NCBI GenBank assembly: GCA_022036555.1
Contig: CM039127.1
Coordinates: forward strand, 53,447,232 to 53,511,231
DNA from: Microstegium vimineum
Taxonomy: Eukaryota; Streptophyta; Magnoliopsida; Poales; Poaceae
DNA: 64,000 bases
Reading direction: 5' to 3'
The notes below the pieces were generated by a model. The model had not been told where the DNA came from, did no database searches, and worked only from the letters and a program-made list of their open reading frames with translations. The position numbers and the translations under genes were made by a program. This document shows positions 45,988-56,324 of the stretch, piece after piece (within the stretch, counting starts at the first letter, position 1; each line of letters opens with the position of its first letter).

Positions 45988-46905
45988 GGGTGTGTTTGGT
46001 TTCTCGGCTAACTTCTAGCTTGGCTAGAATTCTAGCCTGGGCAGTCTTAGCCTGCCTCCAACAAGCCAACCCTTGTTTGTTTGGTTGCTTGTACCGTGTA
46101 AGCCTGGCTAACCCCACAACGTGTTTGGTTGCATGTATTGTTTTGATACAGTCACCTTTTCTTCAAATTGGTAAGTTTACCCCCTTTGAGCGATTACATC
46201 AAACAGTTGGTGGGCATCGTAGGCGAGCAGCAGTACACAACAATAATAGGGCAAGGAAGGTGAGCACGACCGGCACGGCACCATCATGGCTAGCATGAAG
46301 AGCATCTCAGCGAGCAAGGCATGTCCGTCGTGGCCTCCTGCACGCTTGCTGCTAGTGAGCCTGCTCTCTCTCCCATGCGTGTGCGGCAGAAAAAACAGGC
46401 GGCGCCCAGCAGCAGATGCGGGCGTGGGCCTGCAGGACGTGGTGGAGTGCATCCGCGCCCCGCGGCGGCAGGACCGCGCGGAGGAGCTGCTTCTCGTCGG
46501 CATCCGTGCAGGGCGCAACGGCAGGAGCACGCGGCGGAGCTGCTTCACGTCGGCGGCTCCCGAGAAGCTGCTTCTCGTCGGCATCAGAGGGCTCCGTGCA
46601 GGGCGAGCGGCGAGTGAGGCTGGAGGAGCTGCTTCTCGACGGCTCCGCGCAGGGCGAGCGGCGAGTGAGCCTGGAGGAGCATCTGAGGGAGAAAAGACGG
46701 GAGTGAGGTGACCCGGACGCTAATTTGCGCATGCCCAAGCCTGGCTCCGCAAAAACGAGCAACACCTACGTTCTTTCGTGGCCAGGCTAGGGATGTACGG
46801 TTGGCTCCCCAAAGCCAGGCCCCGGCCCATGTATAGGCAACCAAACAAGTCTATCTTGGCTCTAGAGAACCAGGTCAGGAGTTAGCCACCCAACCAAACA
46901 CACCC
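45988..46905. mobile_element. PIF-type element with captured GC-rich sequence
   Basis: The ends GGGTGTGTTTGGTT and AACCAAACACACCC are exact inverted repeats. The next bases (GGCTAACTTC against GGCTAACTCC) also correspond. The flanks are TAT on both sides (45985-45987 and 46906-46908). The ends are those of grass Tourist/PIF elements, although TAT differs from the usual TWA target. The 918-bp interior has no transposase. It contains a GC-rich segment, 46210-46720, unlike the AT-rich surroundings. Confidence 0.75.
46286..46711 (+). CDS. Hypothetical 141-residue ORF with possible signal peptide, inside the PIF-type element
   Basis: The frame starts at an ATG whose product has a basic N-terminus followed by the hydrophobic stretch ARLLLVSLLSLPCVC (about residues 19-33). 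That could be a secretion signal. The rest is Arg- and Ala-rich and built on an internally repeated DNA unit containing 'gctgcttctcgtcggcatc', so segments like EELLLVGIR recur. No protein family is recognised. Other frames are also open because of the repeats, so coding is doubtful. It may be a captured first exon of a secreted-protein gene followed by repeat-expanded sequence. Confidence 0.3.
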   Translation: MASMKSISASKACPSWPPARLLLVSLLSLPCVCGRKNRRRPAADAGVGLQDVVECIRAPRRQDRAEELLLVGIRAGRNGRSTRRSCFTSAAPEKLLLVGIRGLRAGRAASEAGGAASRRLRAGRAASEPGGASEGEKTGVR

Positions 46906-47180
46906 TATATTGTCATGCCTAATAATTTCATAAGATGAATCCATTGGCCCTCAATGTAAGACCCTAATGCAGTTTCAGGTGTAACTGCTGCTAGGGAAAT
47001 ATTCAGGTCAATACATATATGACGTGCAGAATGATCATTTGTCAATTGTTTGTGCAACTCAGGTTTGTGCATTATTGTCATGATTCTATTATTTGGTTCC
47101 TCAACTGCATTTGTAGAATTCCCAGTGCAGTGGCGGCGGGATTAAATATTAGTCCATTACATATTGTCCTTACCCGGTTG

Positions 47181-50100
47181 TAAAGTTGGCAATGGGGACA
47201 TGCCCGACGGGTATTGACAGAACGTTCTCTTCCCCGCGAACTAAAATTTATCCCGTCCCCGCTCGTGGGGATTTATTTTTCCCGTCCCCGTCTCCGACTG
47301 GGGATTTCGTATCCGCCGGGTACCCATACCCGACTACAAACCTGTGTACAATTAACAATCCATGATACAATAACACAACAAAGTGTTCTGAATAGCAATA
47401 CTTCTAGCTTAAAAAACAAAATAAACAGAGAATACAAGTCTGCATCATAAGGTCTTAACTGATTGATAACAAGTTAACAACTACAAGTTCAATGCCACAT
47501 AGCCTAACAGATTACAGTTACAGATCCATAGATGTTCGATCCCATCAAGGAATTCAAGGCATCAACAATTCAACATTAAAATACAGACATATTTAGAGCC
47601 TATTGGTTGGTGCTCACAGTCATAGAAGCAGCCAGTAGACATATGCCATCAAGTTCTAAGCAGCAACACCAGTGTTATCACACATTACAAACCAGACTAT
47701 TACATAAATAGTTAGTGGTTGGGTTGTGTGAGCACATAACAAAATGCACTTGCAATTGCATGCCTGCTTGAATGCTTGATTGTTGATCCTGCAGTCCTGC
47801 CAAAGGGAACCATCCAGTAAATATTGGAGCGATGGACTCAGAGTTTCAGCTCCTACATAAGCATGACAAATGAGTGGTTGAGTAGGCATTCTTGAAGTAT
47901 ATGCAATGAAACAAAGTAAAGAAGCATAAATGTAATTTTTGTAGTCCAAAACAATTACCTGAAGTCCCTCTTGGACTTCATTGAGACAAGACCAGAAGCT
48001 AGCAGGTTTTCCTTCATCCGTGAGGACTCCTGCACAAAAGTTTATTATTTTCATGTTTTTTACTATAAAACATTAAATTGCATGAGAACGAAACTATAAA
48101 ATGCTCGACAAACAGACTTTTATATTTGTTTCTAATCCAATCCTATTAACACATTAGAGCCTCTAGCATTTGAGAAGTTAGCCTGCTATGATGATCACTT
48201 AGTACTCTCCCGCTATTGCTGAACGCGGATTCTGAAGCAACAGTTATAACAGGAATTGCAAAAATATCCCGAGCTATCATCCTCAAAGTAGGATAGCGAG
48301 TTCCTGTAACTTTCCACCAGTCCAAAACACTGAACCCTTCAGTCTGTATGTCCACCATCTCATCCTCTAAGTACCGATCTAGTTCAGATTTAAACCTCAA
48401 GACTGAGGGTTGTGTACTTGCAACACGTGCAGTGAAGGATGACAGAAATTCTGAGTTCGCTATTGTGGGTTTGATGGTACTGCTACTAGTAGCTACATCC
48501 TCATCTGTGTGATACTCCAGCATCAAATCACTCAATGTGTCCTTTACATTAGCAACCTTTTCATCAGGGTTTGTCACTTGCAACACTTCAAAACAGTACA
48601 GTAACATGTGATCTTTAAATCTAGGGTCAAGAAGGGTGGCAATGCCCATCAGACCTTGGATTTCTGTCCAATATTTCCTGAACTTGGCTTTCATGTTATC
48701 TGACATTTCTTCTATCAATGGGTTGCCACAAGATGACCATTCTCTAATTTTACTTCTAACCTCACAAATCTTGTAGAAGAACATGTTTGCAGTAACATAG
48801 TTGGTTCCAGAGAACAGGACAGAAATGTCATTAAATATTTTAAGCCTTGCAGTCACATCAACGACAAACTAAAATTCTTCCTCAGTGGGGCAGCAAGTAT
48901 ATTGCCTATCTACACGGCTTGCTCTTATGAAAACAGCCTTGTAGGGCAATGCAGTACTAAGCATTATGTAAGTCGAATTCCATCTTGTCTTACAATCCAA
49001 TGCTATTTTCTTCTCAATTTTAACATGCACATACTTAGCTATCTCCTCAAATTTCTCTACCCTTTTAGGTGTGGTTGTCCAGTAAGCTATGCTATCACGA
49101 AAGTTTTCAATAGCATCTTTCAGTTTTTCTAGCCCATCTCGAACAATTAGATTAAGGATGTGAGCACAACAACGCATGTGTAAAAACTTTCCATCAGCCA
49201 GAAGCTTAGTTTTACCAATCTTTCTAACAAGGTAAGGAATTGTTGCATCATTTGAACTGCAGTTATCAAGTGTGATGGTTGATATCTTCTCATTAATATT
49301 CCAGTCAACAAAAGAGTCATAAAGTTCATCACCAATGACTTCATGAGTGTGTGGACTTGGCACATAAATAAACCTGTAAAAAGACAAGAAAACTTTATAA
49401 GCAGCATGCAAAAATATATAAATTACAACACTATACAGAGTTGCAACCAGATCCAACAATCATTATGCTCACCTCATGATAATGTTTCTTAGAGTCCAAG
49501 CCTCATCAATAAAGTGTGTTGTGATAGCCATATATCCTCTTTTCTGGTTATCAGAAGTCCACATGTCACTAGTGATTGCCACCTTAGACTTGATTCCAGC
49601 CATATATTGAATGGTTTTCTTCTTCTCTATTTCATACTGTTCAAGTATGTACTTCCTAAAATTAATAAATTATATGCACACAAGATTAGAAAATAGATTG
49701 TAATTGGTATAAGAACACTACATACAAATCATGTACAAAGTCACAATATATATACCTTAATGTGTTTCTAGTGCCAATCTTGAACAAAGGTTGGAGAGCA
49801 TGCACAAATCTTCTAAAACCAGCATGGTCAACCATGATCAAGGGATACTCATGCAGCACAATCATAGCAACAAGTTCCTTTCTAGCTACATCTTGATCAA
49901 ATGTGTAGTTCTCTATAGATACTGTCCCTGCAATAGTAGCACTAAACCTCAATGATGTTTGAGACAATCTCCTATTTCCTCCCAACTTAATCTTCCTAAG
50001 AGTGCATGATTTTAAGTGACAGTGAAGGTGCTTAGTCCCACTCCTTGTTTCTCCTCCAAGCTTGGCATTGCAGTAAATGTATTTTGCCTTTATTTTTCCA

Positions 50101-51641
50101 TGCCACCTAACTCTCTTGAACTCCTTCCAAACAACAGATGTGAGCTTTCTCTTTGACCCAACCTCAACACCATCTTCCTCTTCTGATGGTTCAATTTCAA
50201 TCTCCTCTTCATCGTCATCTATCTCAATTGCTTCAGATTCGTTCACAGATTCTAGACGCGATTCAGACTCAGGCTGAGAGCCCTCAGACATAGGAGCCTG
50301 GCTGCTGTTTGCACTAGCTTCTGACATTTTTTTAGCCTGTAGTTAATCACATGAATATTTAATTGGTACCCAGTATATAAATCACAACACCAGCGGATAA
50401 AATCTCAAAGATTGCTAGCACTAGCTGCTAACTTCTAACACTAAAATCCAAAATAGTATATAAATCAGTCAATATTTTTTTTGGTCTACCGAGTATTGCT
50501 AGCTGGTAAACTATTAACACTAAAATCTAAATATTGCTAGCTGCTGACAATAAATTGGTATGTGCTAAAACTAAACTTGCACATAATAATGAGAAAGAAT
50601 ATCTTCAAGTAGATAAATCAGTCAATATCATCAAGTTTAAAGCTTCATGTACTGACCGTGGAGAATTAAAAAAAATACCGCTAGGCTTCTCAGTAGATAT
50701 CTTCAAGCGGCGGCGCTTCGGGTCAGAACCTTTTGCCGGTGGTTGTCGGGGAAGCCGTTTGGGGTCACCAGCTATGAAGGCGGCTTTGGTCGACGACGGC
50801 GATGGAGCGTTTTTCTTCATGGCAGCAGGTGCAGGGGAGCTTTCTTCTTCTCGGTTGCAGGTGCAGACGGAGCATCCACCAAGTTCTTGGATGCGGCTGC
50901 AGCTTTGTTGGTGACGTCGTTGGTGATGACGGGATCCGGCAGCAGCGAGTCGGTGACGACCGGATCTGACAGCACGAAGTCGGCGATGAACGGATCCGGC
51001 GGCGGAGACGGCTCAGCAGCAGCAACAGCGTCCCTTGAGGAGGGACGAGGTCAGTAGACGAACACTGCAAATGAAGGGTTAATTCGTCGGCGAGGAATAA
51101 GGGCTTCACCGAGCAACTTCCATGGCGGCGAGCGGCGAGCGGCGAGCGGCGACCGGGTCTGCGACTCTGCGCAAGGCAACGAGCCGACGGCAACGGGAGG
51201 GAGACTGGCCGACTGGGAGAGGTAGTGAGGAGTGAGGACGGAGGGACTACGCGAGGAAGAAGGAGTGACGAGTGAAGCTGTGATGTCAAGCAGTGAAGGT
51301 CTGAAGGACCGAGCGACGGGAGTATGGGACGGGAGGGATGCGATGACGGGAGGGATAGGGATTAGGGTTACAATTCCTTTTATACGGACCTAACTGGACC
51401 TGGGCCGAGATACCTATTTGATTGATCATATATATCATATATATATATATAAACACCATAGCGGGTTCCCCAACGGGTAACGGGGACGGGTATACAAAGA
51501 ACGTTCCTAAACCCGCTGGGTATAGATTATTGCCCATTTTCATACCCGCGGGGAGAGATATCATCCCATCCCCGTCCCCTAATGGATCAAATACCCGTCG
51601 GGTATCGGGTATCGGGTATCGGGTCCCCGTTGCCATCTTTA
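47181..51641 (-). mobile_element. Full-length 4.46-kb hAT transposon
   Basis: The ends TAAAGTTGGCAATGGGGAC and the complement of GTCCCCGTTGCCATCTTTA differ at two positions. They are flanked by CCCGGTTG (47173-47180) and CCCGGCTG (51642-51649), an 8-bp target repeat with one mismatch. Subterminal GGGTATCGGGTAT-type repeats lie at both ends. The single gene is a hAT transposase on the minus strand (50327-48146). Confidence 0.92.
48146..50327 (-). pseudogene. hAT transposase gene, one premature stop
   Basis: Exons in transcription order are 50327-49756, 49655-49473 and 49373-48146, with GT-AG introns and continuous frames. The N-terminus is acidic, followed by a BED-type zinc finger (VVWKEFKRV ... 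HLHCHLKSC). The first finger Cys appears to be Tyr (KAKYIYC instead of C-x-x-C). Then comes the RNase H-like core, with SDMWTSDNQKRGYMAITTHF and CCAHILNLIVRDGL. The C-terminal dimerisation domain has DWWKVTGTRYPTL and SESAFSNSGRVLSDHHSRL. One in-frame TAG (48869-48871) interrupts an otherwise open frame before the C-terminal third. hAT transposases cut and paste elements with ends like these. This copy probably makes only a truncated protein without the dimerisation domain. Confidence 0.9.
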
Positions 51642-51649
51642 CCCGGCTG

Positions 51650-53250
51650 TAGTTGGTCCAATGATGTCATTTTGTTTCTTGAGGCTATAGTAGCTTCCTT
51701 TTCTCCCACATTCTTTTCTTATTATCTTCATCCCTAATTGATTAGAAAACAATGGCCCGTTTCCAGCCTTCCATTGGGTCATGCTTATGTTCAGAATGCA
51801 TATATGCATGTTCTTATTTGCAAAGGCATGGGCTTTCTAAACAAAGATTGTCCTCACCTATTAGCATAGTTACCATTCAAATTTTCTCCGTGGACTTTTG
51901 TGACTGAAACCACATCATGCCAGTTCTGAAGCACACAAATTTTGGTTACCTTAAAGCTAAGGTAATTTGCATTGTTCAAATGGAGGTGCACTCTACCTGT
52001 TCTAACAGGTGTGACACATCCTGCTGAGAACTCCTAATTCCGTAAACATATGTTACTATATAATTTCAATTTCCACCTCCCTAAAAAATATTTATACTAC
52101 TTAGACTTCTCCGCCTCCCTACAAAACATAGCTTCCTCTGTTAAATAGGTTAAGGTCTATGCAAAAAACTGATCTTATATTTTTCCTATACTAATTGCGC
52201 TTAATGTGAGAAAGCAACCGACCTGTGTGCCAAATTTATCAGTTCCACAAGTTGAATGTTCTGTTTCTTACATCCAAATGAGTTGTAGGTTTATTCTGAG
52301 TAACTCTTATAATGCTTTGTTTCCCTCACGTATGCTTCTGGTTGATTCTACAGGCAGAAGAATTGGGAACATACTTCACAAATAATGTGTATTCAACTAT
52401 GGACTTCTAAACTTTAATGTTGTACATTAAAAATTCTAGATTGTCGGTCCTGCTGTTTGTCTTCAAATTACTATTTTGGGTTGACTGATTGGGTTTAGCT
52501 GAAACGCATTTGTCAACTGATGAAGTAAACCTTTCCATAATGCATTCATTTTGGCATAGTCTTCACTATAGCTTCCCATCTAGGTACTTTTCTGTTTTAC
52601 CGATCCCTTGCTTCTCAATCTAAGATCAACATGTAATTGAAAAAAAGTAAACCTCGCCTCAAAATTTTGTAAACCTTTTTGATTCAGGTTTGGTAATTTG
52701 TCTTCCTCTAAGATTAAAATAATGTCATACTGCCATCAGTTGTTTTCAGCACCTATTTAAGGTGTAACCTCTCTTTTTAACTACTTATAACAGATCACTA
52801 ATCTAAGATCATGTTTACAGTGTCACTACAAACAACAAACATGTAGAACAAAAGCATGTACCAAACCAATCACTGCCTTTGATTGACCCGCAGCAACCCG
52901 GGGGTATTGGCTAGTTATATTTATTTACACATGCATCCTTGATGCAGAATGCATCCACTCTTTAAATGGGCCGTGCGGGACGCCCCGTCACCTGCTCGTA
53001 CGTCCCGGCCCATTATCCCTCCCGGAACGCGATTTCTCTGCTTCATCGACTCAAATCGAGAATCACCTGTGTGCATGCGGGTCGGCCGGCCTGTTTAATT
53101 TCTCGCTGGCGAAAGATCCAAGTAGCTTGCTTGTTTATTATATAATATATACTATTATTACTGGCAAAAAAAAAAACTTCCGACCCCATAGACATGCTGT
53201 ATATCAGTATCACACATGGTAATGAAAGCACCTCTTGGCGACCGTAACAC
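51650..53250. other. Intergenic, with a Helitron end
   Basis: This is AT-rich, intron-like sequence with no recognisable exons. The only structure noted is the Helitron 3' terminus at 52880-52914. Confidence 0.5.
52880..52914 (+). mobile_element. Second Helitron 3' terminus
   Basis: The sequence ACCCGCAGCAACCCGGGGG followed by TATTGG, then CTAG (52911-52914) and T closely parallels the terminus at 44904. It has the same hairpin placement and the same GGCTAGT ending. The 5' end was not identified. It may be an element into which the hAT and PIF-type elements inserted. Confidence 0.55.
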
Positions 53251-53255
53251 AGTGA

Positions 53256-53906
53256 AGTAAAGTGTTCATTTAGATCTTTCAACTTGTTTATCTGTGTCAT
53301 CTCAATCACTAAACTTATTTGGTTGTGTCATTCCGGTCCCTAAACATGCAAATGGTCCATTCAAGTCCTTACACTTGATCAGTTGTGTCATCTTGATCCT
53401 TAAACTTAGTTTTAAAAGTCTCATCTGGATCCAAACAGGACGATCTAAATACTTAGTATCAAAAATTAATTCATAATTTTTTCATATAAACTCGAATAAT
53501 TCTTTCACATAAACTCGAATGACGACATGATCCATAACTTTGTAGTTAAAAAAATTTCCATGTCAAAATTGTAGCTCTCGACATGATCCATAACTTTATA
53601 GTTAAAAAGTTTTTGAATTAACACGGTTTAGGATCCAAAAGTATATTGTTATAGATTTTGAATTTTGAATTTTTTTGGGACCCTATACAGTTTTAATTCA
53701 AAAATATTTCAACTAAAAACTTGCAGATTGCCTCAAAGGATACAATTTTGATATAAAGTTTGTCTTGATTTGAGTTCATATGAAAAAGTTATGTATCAAA
53801 TTTTTAGATCGTCATGTTTGGATCCAAATGAGACTCAAAACCAAGTTTAGGGACTAGGATGACACAACAGCATAAGTTTTTAAGGACCGCTGGTGCACTT
53901 TAGTCT
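53256..53906. mobile_element. Foldback/MITE-like element with long inverted repeats
   Basis: The left arm (about 53256-53445) and right arm (about 53800-53906) are complementary over long stretches. They share 'tgtgtcatcNtNgtcc', 'taaacttNgttttNag' and 'gatccaaacaNgacgatct'. The outer ends TAAAGTG and CACTTTA pair. No clean target duplication was found, so the superfamily is open (Mutator-like is possible). Confidence 0.6.
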
Positions 53907-54133
53907 ATATAATTCTATTCCAAATCAAGTAGTTAATAATAGCTAGAGGGCACTAAACACAAGATTTTTTTTAGTATCACAATAGTGTAAAATCGATTTT
54001 TTTCATAGTTAGGTGAGACCAGAGCTGTATGTGTTATGTAGTATAGTAGCCTGGTATTGATAGGGACAAAAAGGCAGGTCCATGTGCTAATACTATTATT
54101 TTACAATTTTGGAATCCAAGTTACAACAGCATT

Positions 54134-54206
54134 GGGGATGTAGCTCAAATGGTAGAGCGCTCGCTTTGCATGCGAGAGGCACGGGGTTCGATCCCCCGCA
54201 TCTCCA
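54134..54206 (+). tRNA. tRNA-Ala (anticodon UGC)
   Basis: The 73-base sequence forms a full cloverleaf. The acceptor stem is GGGGATG with CATCTCC plus discriminator A. The D-arm contains TAGCTCAAATGG (A box). The anticodon stem CTCGC/GCGAG has loop TTTGCAT, giving anticodon TGC. The T-arm has GGTTCGATCC (B box). T-rich sequence follows as a pol III terminator. It has no intron, unlike plastid trnA-UGC, so it is a nuclear gene. CCA is not encoded. Confidence 0.97.
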
Positions 54207-54648
54207 TCTTTGTTTATTTTTCGTATTTTTGTTTGTTTTTATATTTATTTTCCAGCCGAGGCCAGTAGCGGCTTGCGGTTCCGGTCCACCTCACATGAAT
54301 CACCTCTCTCCTTTTTTTTCTTCTTCTTTTTTGATTTGATTGAAATTTAGATCATTCATTCGATTGGCTTCCCAACTCAAAAGACATTCATCCATTCACT
54401 TGAATATCAAGTGAAACCCTACATCAATGATAATTAAACAGAGAGTATGACATTGTGCGGCCAACGTGAACTTACAACCTCATTTAGTACATATGGTTTG
54501 TTTGGCGCTAGCTCATTGATCAATGCAATAAACCAAGACAATCCGGCTATGTTCGCTTTTATATTAATTGTCCAATGTTTAATTTGGTGTTGAAAATCTG
54601 TTTATCATTTGCGATGGTTTGGTGGGCCATGGCAAACAAGGAACATTA

Positions 54649-54842
54649 GGCCAGTCTAGTGGAGTTTCATTAAAGTTTTATGAGCATTAAATATGTTGAT
54701 GTGACACTATATTAATGAAGAGAGAGATGATGAGAGTTTCATGTGAGTAGAGAGAGTTTCATGGCGATGAAACTCGTTTGCGTTGTTTCCAAAATATGGC
54801 TGTGTTGGTAACTGTGTCATGAAACTTCCACTGAGGATGACC
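54649..54842. mobile_element. Tourist/mPing-like MITE
   Basis: The ends GGCCAGTCTAGTGG and the complement of CCACTGAGGATGACC are inverted. The left flank is TTA and the right flank TTG, so the target repeat has one change. The interior is close to the copy at 1183-1367, sharing 'gcattaaatatgNtgatgtga' and 'ccaaaatatg'. Confidence 0.8.
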
Positions 54843-55825
54843 TTGATATATGGAACCACCCAAGAGTTTGGGTTTCCGCAATAAACCAAGGACATTTGGC
54901 TATGACTACTTATATTATCACTCAAAATTCGGCTAAATTTGGACATCACCCGATGGGTTTGCCTTTTACGACATTTGAAGAGTTTTTTGTTATGCCTACT
55001 TATTATCAGTTAATGGATTGTTGACGGACGATAAACGGCGAATATTTGACGATAATTTTTTTTTGAGAGGGTACAATTTGGATTAACACAAATCACGCAC
55101 ACTCCGCACTCCACACTACACACCACACGTGCAGTACCAAGTGCAACAACTAGCAACAAACGAGAGTAATTAATCTAGGAACTAGTCATCATCCATGTCT
55201 GTTAGTGTTGTTAGAGAAGAAGAGGAATAGGCAAACCGGAAATGCACTTGGACAGTGGTAATGGAATTGTACGTACGTGGCATGCAACGTATATACACAT
55301 GCATGTCGTGTGCACAGTACTACTACGAAAGGACAAAGGAGGCTCAACAAACTTTATTTTGGAGTCAGTAGAAAACTGCTGATGAATCGTCGTCTTTTCT
55401 TTCTGACTGTCGTCAGCACACAAGCCACAAGCCGAAACGCTCGATCATCCACGTCGATCTTTACCGCTGGTACATATCGATCGAGTTTAATTTGTTAGCT
55501 ATATTATTTGGCATACATGTATAAAAAAGACAGGTAACACCTGCGAGTTACATGTCTAACTTGTCAGATTCCCCAACTAACTGAGTTCTTATCATAGCAA
55601 AGCAAGCACTGACAAACAAAAGACCAGGCCTGAATTTGTTCAGAGGTGCAACACTTTTTCTTGCATCTTGTCATTTCATTTTGGTTTTGTTTTTGTTTTT
55701 TGTGGCACACCAGCAGCACATTCGATCTTGCTACAAATAAAGACACTGCAAAGTACACTGCACACACGGCCGGCAACAGCACTCTGTCACTGATCGATCC
55801 AAGAGAGTGAGTGTGAGCTGAAGCA
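54843..55825. other. Upstream region of the globulin gene
   Basis: No gene was recognised. The last few hundred bases should hold the promoter and leader of the 11S globulin-like gene. I could not pick out a convincing TATA box or endosperm motif. Confidence 0.4.
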
Positions 55826-56243
55826 ATGGCGGCACTCTCCGGCAAGCAGCTGCCGTCGCTGTCCCTGTGCCTGCTTCTCCTGTGCTGCTCCGGCGCCGGC
55901 GCAGCAGCCAGCAGCTCATGGGGGGCATCCCGGGGAGGAGCCGCCAGGGAGTGCGGCTTCGACGGCAAGCTGGAGGCCCTGGTGCCGTGCCACATGGTGC
56001 AGTCCGAGGCCGGCTCCGTCGAGTACTTCAGCCGGTTCAACCAAGCCGACGACCGGGAACTCACCTGCGCCGGACTCTTCGCCGTCCGCCTCGTCGTCGA
56101 CGCCTTGAGCCTTCTGCTTCCTCGCTACTCCAACGTCCATTCTCTTGTCTACATCGTCCAAGGTACATCAATTCTAGAGACTAGAGAGTTCTGTCATGAA
56201 CAAGAACAAGAACAGATAAATAGTTCCTGGTATCAATAATCAC

Positions 56244-56324
<81 letters not shown>

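Noticed and set aside
50765..51289. 174-codon minus-strand frame near the right end of the hAT element
   Set aside because: Ser/Arg/Leu-rich with no known domain. It overlaps other open frames and more likely belongs to the transposase gene's leader region.
54134..54206. Plastid-derived trnA insertion
   Set aside because: Plastid trnA-UGC is split by a long intron and differs in sequence. This copy is intronless with nuclear-type boxes.
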